Shown here piece by piece: positions 7,879 to 21,537 of a stretch of DNA of 64,000 nt. How positions within the stretch are numbered: the first letter of the stretch is position 1; every line of letters begins with the position of its first letter. Source of the DNA: Nannocystis sp. RBIL2. GTDB taxonomy: Bacteria > Myxococcota_A > Polyangia > Nannocystales > Nannocystaceae. Where the stretch lies: contig NZ_JAPNJW010000001.1 in assembly GCF_026626745.1 (NCBI RefSeq), forward strand, positions 3,208,001-3,272,000, given 5' to 3'. The notes below the pieces were generated by a model that saw only the letters and a list, made by a program, of their open reading frames with translations, had not been told where the DNA came from and made no database searches. Position numbers and translations under genes: made by a program.

Positions 7879-9528
7879 TCATTCCGGGACCCCGGCATCT
7901 TCTTTCCGCCGCCAGTTGCGGAGGGTCCGTTCGTTCATCCGGGTCAGCTCCGACTCGGGCCGCCCGGTCCGTTCCGAAAGCCCGGGGACCTGCTGCGCGA
8001 ACCATCGCTTGAAGTCGGCGATCAGTCGCTCGGGATCGAGCGGGCCATCCTCGAGCAGGTCGGGCGCGAGGGCGACGCGATCGGCGAAGGCGCGGGCGAG
8101 GTTGCGCGAGCTGGCCTCCGCGAGGTCCGGCGCCCCGCCGTCGAGCGCCTGGAGGGCGTAGTCGACGGCGTCCTTGATGGGGAGCGGCGCGTCGTCGTCG
8201 GCGCGGGCGGCGAGGAAGCGATAGGCGACGCGGAACAGGTCGCGCACGTTGCCCGGGAGCGGGTCGGCCCGCAATGCGCGGACGATCTGCGCGTGTTGGG
8301 GCTCGGCGAGCCGGGCGTATCTCGTCGGTGCACCGGAGCGCCGCGCGGCCGCCTCGAGCACGACGGGCCACAGCCAAACGAGCTCGTCCTGGATCTCCCG
8401 GAGCGGCGGCACCGTGAGGGTGAAGCTGCGGATGCGGTCGAGGAAATCGGGGTCGAGCTGCTTGCGCAGAGCGTCGCGAGGGAGATTCGTCGCGGTCAAG
8501 AGGCGCAGGTCGGTGCGCAGGACGTCGGTGCTGCCGAGGGGCTGATAGCTGCCCTCCTCGAGCACCTTGATCAGGAGGCGCTGGAGCTCCCGCGAGATGT
8601 CGCCGATCTCGTCGAGGAACAGAGTGTCACCGTTCGCCCGCGCGAGCAGGCCCTCGTGCTCCCGGTTCGCCCCGGTGAACGCCCCCTTGACGTAACCGAA
8701 CAGCTCTGCCCGCATCGTCTCGGAGGTGTACTGACCGCAGGGCACCGCCGGCCACGCCTGGTCCTGCTTCTCTTTGCGGAACGGGCTGCGCAGGCGGATC
8801 CACGACGCCAGAGTCGTCTTGCCGGTGCCGCGTTCGCCGAGCAGCAACACCGGCACCTTCAACCGGGCGACGCGCCGAGCCTCGTCGTATAGATCGCGCA
8901 GTCGGGTGGACCGGAATTGCCGGGGATCCCAGACGGCCCGTTCCCCTTCTTCCGTGGCGACAGGACGGGTCGCCTGCCAGCGGCGGAAGAAGGTGCCGAC
9001 CTCGAGCCCCAACGGCACGACTGCCGGCCGCCCCCGCCGCTCGCCGGCCCGGAACGACTGGACAGCGGTGAACGGCGGCTCGATGAAGCCGGTCGCGGCC
9101 ATCAACGCCCAGACGGTGTGCATCGCGGCAGTCCCCGGCGAGAGATGGATGACGAGCTCACGCTCCTGAAATTGCCGCCGAATCCGCGGCAGGAGAGCCC
9201 GAAGGTACTCGAAGATCGCAGCGTGATCGGTCGGGTCGTCGTGCTCCCAGACGTGCGGATGAAGCCGGAGCGACGGGGCCCGCTCCGCCAATGCGGCGAC
9301 CAGCTCCTCGTACACCCGCTCGTGCGCCGCAGCTTCCGCACCACCCTGGCGGAGGACCACGACGTCGTGGATCCGGTCGACGTAAATCGACTCGGGGTCG
9401 GTGAGCAGCGTGAGCATCGGCCCGGGGATCCGCCCGTTCGATGTCTCGCGGTAAGCCCCTCCGCTGTGCATCCGCTCGAAGGGGTCGCCTCGGGTGGCAA
9501 GCCAGGTCAAAAGAACCGGAGGTTTCAT
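7879..9528 (-). CDS. Sigma-54-dependent activator with RtcR/CARF-like N-terminal sensor
   Basis: About 549 residues from ATG at 9528 (MKPPVLLTWLATRGDPFER), which matches where RtcR-like proteins begin; upstream codons in frame do not look like protein. Residues 1-190 resemble the RtcR/CARF Rossmann-like sensor, with VIHLSPGTAAMHTVWAL as the ligand-pocket signature. A full AAA+ sigma-54 interaction domain follows: Walker A GERGTGKT near 228, GYVKGAFTGA near 283 (the sigma-54 contact loop) and TLFLDEIGDIS near 301. The C-terminus has a short helix-turn-helix (NERTLRNWRRK). RtcR itself controls rtcBA RNA repair, but no rtcB is in this window. Neighbours are the TerY-P operon downstream and the RecQ-PRTase/DprA pair divergently upstream. 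It likely senses an RNA end or cyclic nucleotide and switches on defence genes (inference). Confidence 0.88.
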   Translation of the reverse strand: MKPPVLLTWLATRGDPFERMHSGGAYRETSNGRIPGPMLTLLTDPESIYVDRIHDVVVLRQGGAEAAAHERVYEELVAALAERAPSLRLHPHVWEHDDPTDHAAIFEYLRALLPRIRRQFQERELVIHLSPGTAAMHTVWALMAATGFIEPPFTAVQSFRAGERRGRPAVVPLGLEVGTFFRRWQATRPVATEEGERAVWDPRQFRSTRLRDLYDEARRVARLKVPVLLLGERGTGKTTLASWIRLRSPFRKEKQDQAWPAVPCGQYTSETMRAELFGYVKGAFTGANREHEGLLARANGDTLFLDEIGDISRELQRLLIKVLEEGSYQPLGSTDVLRTDLRLLTATNLPRDALRKQLDPDFLDRIRSFTLTVPPLREIQDELVWLWPVVLEAAARRSGAPTRYARLAEPQHAQIVRALRADPLPGNVRDLFRVAYRFLAARADDDAPLPIKDAVDYALQALDGGAPDLAEASSRNLARAFADRVALAPDLLEDGPLDPERLIADFKRWFAQQVPGLSERTGRPESELTRMNERTLRNWRRKEDAGVPE

Positions 9529-10033
9529 CGCATTCAGGCGGAGAAACGGTGAGACCGTCCATGCTTCCTGCCATTCGTCTCTTCGCAGGCTCGGTGGAGC
9601 AGCAACCGCATATGCATCAAAATACTTGGACCGAGACCGAGAATTCAAGCACCGGGCGTACGGCCGCTGTCCCCAGCGATTTCGGGTCCTGGCGGCTGAG
9701 CTCCCGGCGCCGCGGCGGCTCGCCGTTGGGGCCGTCCATGACTCGCCGCTGCGTTCGCTTCCGCTCAAGGCTGGCGCAGAGCAGACGTCGCAGAGCGCGG
9801 CTTCGCGGAGCCGCGGGGGGAGTCGAACCAAAAGCGCGCGTGCGGCTGGGAGCCCGAACAGCCAAGCGTGGGCGGCGCGTCGCTCCGGCGTCCAGATCGC
9901 GCTGGGAGACGGCCCCCCCCCGATAGCCCGGCGCCGCGCGCCTCCTTGTCGAGCGCGGGGCGAAAAAGTTACCGGCTGTCACGATCTCTGATTCGGCTGC
10001 ACCGAACGGCCCCGAGGCGCCAGCAGCGAGACA
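9529..10033. other. 505-bp divergent intergenic region, no supported gene
   Basis: This lies between the sigma-54 activator and the coupled short ORF/RecQ genes. Reading frames across it are Arg/Ala/Pro-rich and look like high-GC noise. A T-arm-like string (GGTTCGACTCC, minus strand, about 9820-9831) is present without a complete cloverleaf. No convincing -24/-12 sigma-54 promoter was found by eye. Confidence 0.5.
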
Positions 10034-10309
10034 TTGTTTCCGGACAAGATCTTCGTCACCGAACGGCGGCGGCGCATCCTCGACAAGCTGGAACGAGCGC
10101 TCGCCGACGCCGTCGAGTGCGCTCTGGGTCCGCTGCTGCGCGCGCTGCCTAGGGAAGTCGCCGATGTCGCGGCATTCCGCGAGCCCCGCGTCCTTCGCCG
10201 CCGCAGTCGTCTGAGCCGCAGTTGCCCGGAGGCGCCTGTCTCGATGCTGGGGCACGTCGCTCTGGGCCGCTTGGAGCTGTCGCTGTGCTCGGTTATGTTC
10301 GCGGCGTGA
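10034..10309 (+). CDS. Possible small protein coupled to RecQ-PRTase
   Basis: 91 residues from a TTG codon at 10034 (MFPDKIFVTERRRRILDKL). The first 55 residues would be a charged helical segment. Its TGA overlaps the GTG start of the helicase gene as GTGA, the same coupling style used by neighbouring genes, which is the main support. No family is recognised, and the TTG start lacks a strong Shine-Dalgarno. It may be only a leader frame. Confidence 0.3.
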   Translation: MFPDKIFVTERRRRILDKLERALADAVECALGPLLRALPREVADVAAFREPRVLRRRSRLSRSCPEAPVSMLGHVALGRLELSLCSVMFAA

Positions 10310-12336
10310 CGACGCGCCGGGTCCTCCGCTCGGATTTGCACACATGGATCTTGCAGCGCTTCAGTCTCGAGCGCCTGCACGGGGGCCAGGAGGACGTTAT
10401 TCGCGCCCTCCTCAACGGCCGGCGTGTGCTCTACGTGGCACCAACCGGGCACGGCAAGTCGCTGTGCTACCAAGCCCTCGCCGCAGACACAAGGCGTCAG
10501 GGAGTCGTCCTCGTGTTCTCACCGCTGAAGGCACTGATGAACGAGCAGGTCGAGCGGGCAAGACAGTCCAAGTTGCGCGCGGCGACCATCCACAGCGATA
10601 TCCCGGGGCCCGAGCGCGACGACACCTTCGCGGCGGCCAAGGTGGGAATGCTCGACCTGCTGTTTGTCGCCCCTGAGCGGCTCGGTACCGACTCGTGGCT
10701 CGAGCATGTCCAGGATATCGAGATTAAGGGCGTCGTCGTCGACGAGGCCCACTGTATCAGCCAGTGGGGACACGACTTCCGGCCGTGGTACCGTCGCCTC
10801 GTTCGGGCGATCCAGAGCCTCGGCTTACGCACGCCGGTACTGGCGACCACGGCCACAGCACCTGCCGCGGTCGTCGACGACATCCGCGAGCAGATCGCGC
10901 CCGATGGCCGAGACGTGCTGGCCATCCGGATCCCGTCCTACCGACCCGAGATCGGTTTTCAGGTCGTAACGGCGGCCGACTCGACCGAGCAACTCGCCCG
11001 CATGGTCGCCGTGGCCGCGGCGAGGCCTGGCCGGCCCGGCATCGTCTACGTGCTCACGCGGAAGAGCACGGAGATCGCCGCCCACTGCCTCAGGCATGCC
11101 GGGATCACGGCGGAGACGTACTTCGGTTCAATGGATGCAGAGGAACGCACCGAGCGTCTCGCGCGGTGGAGCGCCGGCGAGATCCAGGTCCTCTGCGCCA
11201 CCTCGGCGCTGGGGATGGGCCTCGATCGACGCGATCTCCGATGGGTAGTCCACCTCGGGTTGCCGACGAGCCTGCTCGAGTATGTTCAGCAGGTCGGTCG
11301 CGTCGGCCGCGACGGCGAATCCGCGGAGGCACTTGCCATCGTCTGTCCGGAAGACCAGGCTGCCCAGCGGGCGCACATCATCTCGGGGTGTCCACCTATC
11401 GAAGAGTACAAGGACGTCGAGGCTATTCTCGCCGCCGGCGAGGACGACGAGACTTTCACACGCACGCAAATCGTCGAGAAGCTCGATCTCCCGGAGAGCC
11501 ACGTGCGTCGGATCCTCGACGACCTTCTCGACGCAGGTTGCGTCGAGCGGTTTACCGGGAACCCGTGGCAGTATCAGTGGGCATGGGGCGTCGAACGCCC
11601 AGAGGATGTGCCGGACCCCGACGCCCAGGAGCATCGTCGCCAACTCTTCGCGGAGTGCGAGGCATACCCGCAGCTCGACACCTGTCGGGCGCGCGCCTTG
11701 GCAAGCGCGATGGGCGACGAGCGACCGCCGATTGGTTGTGGTCGCTGCGATCGGTGTCGGCCTTGCGAGCTCGGGCGGCCCGACACTGAACTCGTCCGCG
11801 CGGCACTGGCTTGCCTCCATCCGCCGCTCAAGTTCGCCGGCAAGCCAGGCAACCTCCAGAAGGGTGTCGCGCTCGCCTACTACAACTTCGGCCTTGGAGT
11901 CTCGGTCGCTAGGGCGAAGCGGGCGAAGTCTCCGATGCCCCAGGACGTTCGCCAGTCAGCGCTGTCCGTCGTCCGCTCGCACCCCTGCTACAAGGAGGTC
12001 GCGTTCGACGCCGTGGCGTACATGCCGCCGACGGAGAGTCCCGACCACGTGGTCGGGGATTGCGCGCGGTGGCTGGGCCAAAAACTCGGGTGTCGGACGA
12101 TCCTTCTGCAAAAAGTGAGGAAGACTTCTCCCCAGAAGGCGTTGCGCTCGCGCCCGCGCAAGCGGGAAAACGTTGAAGGCGCCTTCGCCTGGCCCCAGGT
12201 GCCCTCGGCGCGGCGAGTGCTCCTGGTCGACGATGTCTTCGATACCGGGCAATCTATCCTCGCCGCCGCCAAGGCGCTCCCCTCGAAGGTCTTTCCGCTG
12301 ACCTTCGCCCGGACCGTGAGCCCCGACGATCCATGA
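10306..12336 (+). CDS. RecQ-family helicase fused to C-terminal phosphoribosyltransferase
   Basis: 676 residues from GTG at 10306; no ATG is available nearer the conserved region. RecQ motifs: Walker A APTGHGKSLCYQ near 44, VVDEAHCISQWGHDFRP near 145 (DEAH plus aromatic-rich loop), LATTATAP (motif III) and QQVGRVGRDG near 327 (motif VI). A cysteine cluster (CGRCDRC) near 478 fits the RecQ zinc-binding region. After about residue 510 the protein changes character and ends with VLLVDDVFDTGQSILAA near 638, the PRPP-binding loop of type I phosphoribosyltransferases. The stop overlaps the next gene's ATG (ATGA). A PRTase paired with a DprA protein is the composition of the ShosTA defence system; here the PRTase is attached to a helicase. 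Phage- or plasmid-DNA sensing followed by PRTase toxicity is a reasonable hypothesis, not shown. Confidence 0.9.
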   Translation: MTTRRVLRSDLHTWILQRFSLERLHGGQEDVIRALLNGRRVLYVAPTGHGKSLCYQALAADTRRQGVVLVFSPLKALMNEQVERARQSKLRAATIHSDIPGPERDDTFAAAKVGMLDLLFVAPERLGTDSWLEHVQDIEIKGVVVDEAHCISQWGHDFRPWYRRLVRAIQSLGLRTPVLATTATAPAAVVDDIREQIAPDGRDVLAIRIPSYRPEIGFQVVTAADSTEQLARMVAVAAARPGRPGIVYVLTRKSTEIAAHCLRHAGITAETYFGSMDAEERTERLARWSAGEIQVLCATSALGMGLDRRDLRWVVHLGLPTSLLEYVQQVGRVGRDGESAEALAIVCPEDQAAQRAHIISGCPPIEEYKDVEAILAAGEDDETFTRTQIVEKLDLPESHVRRILDDLLDAGCVERFTGNPWQYQWAWGVERPEDVPDPDAQEHRRQLFAECEAYPQLDTCRARALASAMGDERPPIGCGRCDRCRPCELGRPDTELVRAALACLHPPLKFAGKPGNLQKGVALAYYNFGLGVSVARAKRAKSPMPQDVRQSALSVVRSHPCYKEVAFDAVAYMPPTESPDHVVGDCARWLGQKLGCRTILLQKVRKTSPQKALRSRPRKRENVEGAFAWPQVPSARRVLLVDDVFDTGQSILAAAKALPSKVFPLTFARTVSPDDP

Positions 12337-13643
12337 GCCTTCACCCGCAGGAAGCCGCCTACTGGCTGCATCTCGCGTTCGGCCCCGAGCGGGGCTCGCG
12401 CCGCGAGATCAACGGCCTGGTGCTGACGGCCCATCGGCGTGAAAGGCTGGGTCTCCTCGACCTTCTCCGACTCGATCCGGCGGAGTTGCCGCCGACGCTC
12501 CAGCCCTACACCCGCACGCTCGAGCGCTTGCGGGCCGCAGAGGGCCTGGTCGCAGCACAGGCATTCACTGCGGCGGAGCTCGAGCGTCGCCGCGTCCGCC
12601 TGCTACCGATCACTGACCCGCAGTACCCCGCGCAACTCGCTCAGCGCCTGACCCCCGGTGCCGCTCCCACGGTCCTGCTCGTCGCCGGCGAGATGACTCT
12701 TCTGGCGGCGCCAGGGGTGGCCGTCAGTGGCAGCCGCGACGCCGGAACGCGTGGCCTCGCCTTTGCCAGGGCCGCTGCTGGTGCGCTTGCAGGACGGGGA
12801 TTCCCTGTCGTCTCGGGCCTCGCGCGGGGTGTCGACAGCGAGGCGCTCGAGGGGGCGCTCGAGGCGAACGGGGTCGTGATCGGTATCGCGCCGGAGGGGT
12901 TGCTCGCCAGCAGGTGGGCGCGCGATCGTCGTCTCGCAAGCGGCAAGTTCGTCGTGATCAGCGAGTTTGCACCGAAGCAGCCGTGGCAAGCCGGCGCAGC
13001 GATGGCCCGCAACCGCACGATCGCCGGCATGAGCCGCGCGCTCATCGTCGCCGACTGCGTCGCCGACGGAGGCACGACGCATCAGGTCGAGGTGCATCTC
13101 AAGCTCGGGCTGTCTGTCTTCGTGCGTCGGGGCGAGGGGGAAGGCGGTAAGAACGCCGTGCTCGCAGCCCTGTCGGGTGTCGACGGCATCCCCTGGGAAG
13201 CTGGCGTCGTGGTGCTGCCTGAGGCCCTCCGCGATCCCTCGGTGAGGGATGTGTCGGCTATTCCTGATGTGACGCCGCCGGTGCGCCCACCGGACGCATC
13301 ACCCGAGCAGCGCTCGCTCGAGCTGCCGAGTCCGGCCGAGCCCGCGCCAGACCAAACCTCGCCGCAGCACCAGGAAGGCGACGCGGAGCGCGCGGAGCAG
13401 GTGCCCGATCACGGTATCCAATCGCCACGTGCCCTGATCCTCGCCGCGTTGGCTCCCGGCCCTTGCAGCCTCGACGAACTCACCAAGGCCACCGCGATGA
13501 CCGAGGGCAAGCTTCGGCGCCACCTGGAGGCGCTCCTGAAATCCGAGCAGGTCCAGCGGTTCAAGCTCGGGCGGCGATACTGTTACTCCCGCTCGACCAG
13601 GGCCAGGTCTGAGGAACACGGCCCGCTCTTCGCCAGCACCTGA
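12333..13643 (+). CDS. DprA/Smf-like SLOG-fold protein with C-terminal winged helix
   Basis: 436 residues. The central Rossmann-like DprA domain shows VAVSGSRDAGTRGLAFA near 128, VSGLARGVDSEALEGAL and ARNRTIAGMSRALIVADC, the characteristic DprA order. A Pro/Glu-rich linker (about 300-350) leads to a C-terminal winged helix (LILAALAPGPCSLDELTKAT). DprA normally loads RecA on incoming single-stranded DNA; DprA-like ShosA partners a PRTase toxin in ShosTA. Because it is coupled to the RecQ-PRTase gene by a 4-bp overlap and not to competence genes, a defence role, for example as inhibitor or sensor of the PRTase, is more likely (inference). Confidence 0.88.
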   Translation: MSLHPQEAAYWLHLAFGPERGSRREINGLVLTAHRRERLGLLDLLRLDPAELPPTLQPYTRTLERLRAAEGLVAAQAFTAAELERRRVRLLPITDPQYPAQLAQRLTPGAAPTVLLVAGEMTLLAAPGVAVSGSRDAGTRGLAFARAAAGALAGRGFPVVSGLARGVDSEALEGALEANGVVIGIAPEGLLASRWARDRRLASGKFVVISEFAPKQPWQAGAAMARNRTIAGMSRALIVADCVADGGTTHQVEVHLKLGLSVFVRRGEGEGGKNAVLAALSGVDGIPWEAGVVVLPEALRDPSVRDVSAIPDVTPPVRPPDASPEQRSLELPSPAEPAPDQTSPQHQEGDAERAEQVPDHGIQSPRALILAALAPGPCSLDELTKATAMTEGKLRRHLEALLKSEQVQRFKLGRRYCYSRSTRARSEEHGPLFAST

Positions 13644-13736
13644 GGAGCTCGGTGAACTGGACGAGCCGTGCGACGACGGCAACGTGTCCAACACGACCCC
13701 GCGGCACTGTCCCCTGAAACTCCGTGACGTCCGGCG

Positions 13737-14791
13737 CTATTGTGCCTCCATACGATCGACCAGTACCTGTACCAGAGCTTCAACGTGGTGATGCTCGCCG
13801 TTCGGATACCAGATTGGTACAATTCCATGCTCCGCAAGCGTCTTCTCGCGGGACACACGATCTGAGTCTGCAACTGGCGCCTCTAAGATGGCGTAGTGCT
13901 GGTCGGGAGGATCGTCGGTCGCTATGAGAGTGCGGAAGAAACGCATGGTCCGATCCGGCCCCAGGCTACATCCCAGGAACAGTAGTACCTTCGAAGTAAA
14001 GGCCCGCTTCAGAGCTTTGGGCAACGGGCGGGCGAAGTCTATCGCTCCGTCACCGTAGGCGGCCTTGTAGTGCGTGAAAGAGAGTACCCTGTCCTGCGCC
14101 CGCTCCACGTCGCCATGCACCTTGAGCAGATAGGGCCTATTCTGGACCAGCGCTCTGTGAAACTCCTCCGCGTTTGAACCGATAGCTCGCTCAAGGGAGG
14201 GCTTATGGTCGCTAAACACAGACTCGATGACATGATCAAAGTTGGTGGTAATCAGGCAGGTCTTCGTGAGCCGAGGAAGCAGGCACACAGCGCCCTTCGA
14301 CTCGACAACTCGGCCGAACTCCGTCACGATCTGCTCGGAGAACCATCGCTCACCCATATTGTTGCAAAGCAGTTCGGCAGCCTCTTCGTATTCGCCAGCC
14401 AGGATGTGACTCTCGATGATGGCGCGGTCGGTGAGAGACTCGTCGGCGAGGTGGTACAGGAATGATTGCCATCCCTTCATGCCACAGGGGATGGTCAGGC
14501 CAGCGCCCACGAAGGGCACGACCGCTCCTCGTCGAGCCGCATCCACCAGGCGCTCGAAGCGTTGGCGTTGGCTCTTGCGCCAGTCCAGACATGCATTCCC
14601 GGAATCCCGAAGGTCGCCGAGGCGCTTGTCCTCATATTCCGCATACTTTGCATGATATCCGTCCCGATCAACTGCGAACAACACTTCGCTTCGGGTGTAG
14701 GTACCATCCTCGATCTCGATGACCGGTCCACGGCCGTCCAACCACCGGTTGTACGCAGGCCGTTTGAGGTATTCGGTCCGGTCGCTGGAAT

Positions 14792-14795
<4 letters not shown>
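13737..14795 (-). CDS. SIR2-family protein coupled to type I R-M operon
   Basis: 352 residues from ATG at 14795, which overlaps the hsdR stop as ATGA and has GGGGAGCAGGA upstream. SIR2 NAD-binding signatures: [18 protein letters not shown] with GAG at 97-99, [12 protein letters not shown] near 180, [10 protein letters not shown] near 222 and [10 protein letters not shown] later. The first 90 residues are charged and unrelated to the core. SIR2 proteins in defence loci usually deplete NAD and abort infection. Being the last gene of hsdM-hsdS-hsdR, it could act when restriction fails or is inhibited (inference). The gene reads toward the convergent DprA gene with 93 bp between stops. Confidence 0.88.
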
Positions 14796-17847
<3,052 letters not shown>

Positions 17848-17851
<4 letters not shown>

Positions 17852-19117
17852 GGGGTGACCTCGGCGGAGAGGGCTTCGAGGGCCTGATCGAGGGACTCGG
17901 GGACGCGGAGTTGGCCGGAGATGAGCTTCGGGAGGAGGAGATCGCGGAGGGCAGTGAGGGCGCGGGACTGCTGTACGTTCAAGGCGATCTTATCGTATAT
18001 CGGCTCCACAATGGCATTGTACTCCGCAGCTCGCGAGCGGGGCGGTATTGCAACCAGGTGATGGCAGAGATCCTTCCAGTTAGCGCGTGGCATCTTAGTG
18101 CCATCTGCTGCGGCGGAGGCGTGAGCCACCATCGCATCCGAGAAGAGATGACCAAAGGCGAACCACCGCCAGTCAGGATGGTGCGGCCGGATAACCAAAA
18201 TGTCTGTCGACGACACACCATCCATAAAAGCAGGTGCAACCTTGTGGAAATATGGTCGCAGCTTGCCGAAGAGAATATCCCCCCTGCGAAATTTTGACTT
18301 AGCGGACCCTGCCTCCGACGCTCGCCCCCATGTCTCCAGCGCCGCGCTACGCCGCGGCATGTGTTCCAGGCCAATGTATGGAGTGTCCGGGGCGAGTCCT
18401 GCTGGATCGACGATGTCGCGCACAATCTCGGCAACGTGTCCAATCCCCGCCACACGCCAGCCCACCGGAATGGCGCCGATGGGGGTATCATCAATCTCAA
18501 CAAGATCATCGAAGTTGACAAACCAGGACTTGAACAGGACCTGCGCCATCTCCTCCAGGGTGCGGATTTTCTGACGGTTTAGCTCGATCCTGTCGTCAAC
18601 CGAGCCGAGAACGGCAGCAATTCGACGCTGCTCATTGAGGGGTGGCAAGCGGATCGGAATCCACCGCACCACACTCTCATTGAGATTTGGCATGGTTGCC
18701 CCGATGGCGTGCTGTTGAATCCACTCGTAGGCGGTCTCTGTCGATAGCGCGAACGAGAGGAAGGAATGATCTACCACGCCGCCGGGGATGCGCAGTCTGA
18801 TGGCTCCTGTCCCACATAGCCATCCTTCCTGTTCAGGTGTGACAAGCGCCGAGAGACCAGCAGCCTGCACACCACGCCGGGCGAACAGAATGTCACCCGT
18901 CTTGAGGCGATGGCGCTCTAATTCGGCTGCCTTCGCAGATGAGATTCTCGGCACGCCGTTCCCATCTATCCGCCGGCGCCCGATTGCACTCGTGGGCACC
19001 ACTCGAACTGCGCCGTCTTCGGTGTAGTCGTACGCATGCAGTTGTGAGCCGAATGGACCTGTCTGAAGCTCGCCCCCGGCGGAGTCGATGAGGTTGCCGA
19101 TTGTGGTCGTCTTCCAA

Positions 19118-19128
<11 letters not shown>
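17848..19128 (-). CDS. hsdS: Type I restriction-modification specificity subunit
   Basis: 426 residues with the two-part HsdS layout. Target recognition domain 1 (residues 1-170) ends in the conserved [19 protein letters not shown] and a helical spacer. Target recognition domain 2 begins with [19 protein letters not shown] and ends with another helical spacer ([17 protein letters not shown]). It dictates the bipartite DNA target for both methylation and cleavage. The start overlaps the end of hsdM by 11 bp. Codon use in the second domain is less GC-rich than in hsdR, as is common where recognition domains are exchanged. Confidence 0.95.
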
Positions 19129-20740
<1,612 letters not shown>

Positions 20741-20810
20741 CAAAAAACCTCCAAAGCGGGCACATCGTTATTTGGCGCTCTTGAGCAAGTTCGAACCTGA
20801 GAGGCCACGA

Positions 20811-21156
20811 TCACTCGATCGGGGATTTCCGAGCACGCCCCGGCCACGAGGCGGGTGTTGCCTGGATCACGTTTAGCGGGGAGACCGAGGAAGGGGCGCC
20901 GTGCATGGCACTGAGGTACTTGGACGGGCCGAGCCTGGAGGGGCGACTGCGAAGCGCCGCTGCCGTGGCGGGAGGTAGTCGACCAGGCGACGAGGTCGCG
21001 TGCCCCCAGATGTCCCCAGAAGCGGTCCCACGTGGCGTGGTCCGGCTCCAGAAGCCACTGGGGGCGTCGCTCACTCCGCGCGAGGGCGCGGAGGCCGGCA
21101 GAGGCGGCGAGTGCGGCCGCGCTCGCGTCGGGAGGCAGGTCTGGGACCGCGAGCAT
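20811..21156 (-). pseudogene. Frame-broken remnant upstream of hsdM
   Basis: Protein-like sequence continues through three frames: MLAVPDLPPDASAAALAAS from ATG at 21156 up to GARDLVAW, then VDYLPPRQRRFAVAPPG in a second frame, then PSKYLSAMHGAPSSV to a stop at 20811 in a third. Joined, it would be a protein of about 115 residues. Two single-base shifts explain it. No family recognised. Confidence 0.4.
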
Positions 21157-21161
21157 GGGGA

Positions 21162-21413
21162 TTAGTGTCGCCCATGTCCGCGTCCCCTGTCTAGGGAAGG
21201 GCCGTATGGACCTAGCCGAGCCCCATGAGCGTCGTGAAGGATTTTTCCGGCCGGGAGGGCCGTTTTTTCTCGGCTCCGAAGCACCCCGCTGATGCTCCAC
21301 TTCGCCTCGCCTCTTCCGGGGATATTGCTGAGCTCGGGGCTCAAGAAATCCACGAGATCCTTGATCATTCCGATCTTGACCTTGCGTCTTTCGGGCAAGG
21401 TGACGAAAAACAT
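21162..21413 (-). CDS. Possible small protein
   Basis: 83 residues from ATG at 21413 (MFFVTLPERRKVKIGMIKD), with GGAAGGGG about 14 bases upstream. Composition in the first 60 residues is protein-like and less Arg-rich than the usual shadow frames; the last 20 residues are not. No family is recognised. A GC hairpin with a following T6 run (about 21249-21271) lies across it on the plus strand, which argues that this stretch may instead be non-coding. Confidence 0.25.
   Translation of the reverse strand: MFFVTLPERRKVKIGMIKDLVDFLSPELSNIPGRGEAKWSISGVLRSREKTALPAGKILHDAHGARLGPYGPSLDRGRGHGRH
21250..21271 (+). terminator. Hairpin plus T6, terminator-like
   Basis: CGGCC, a GGGAG loop, then GGCCG followed directly by TTTTTT on the plus strand. 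The shape is that of an intrinsic terminator, but no supported plus-strand gene ends just upstream, so its purpose is unclear. Confidence 0.35.
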
Positions 21414-21537
21414 CACCGGAGTGCCCCTTCCAAACCGAGCGAGCGCGAACGAGTAGTGGTGGTGGTACGCGCGTTGTGCGCGGCGAACGCCTCGCCACGG
21501 AACCCGCGCGTCGCCTTACCGTCACACTGGAATGCCG

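Noticed and set aside
9790..9905. tRNA-like T-arm string GGTTCGACTCC on the minus strand near an RtcR-like gene
   Set aside because: The T stem cannot pair (TTTGG against CCCCC), no anticodon arm or matching acceptor stem was found, and no CCA follows.
10240..10275. GGCACG half-site resembling a sigma-54 -24 element before the RecQ-PRTase gene
   Set aside because: No GC at the required distance for a -12 element.
13644..13690. CDDGNVSNTTPRHC-like string between the DprA and SIR2 genes, similar to myxobacterial Cys-rich repeats
   Set aside because: Only about 15 codons, with no start and no continuation; probably chance or too small to support.
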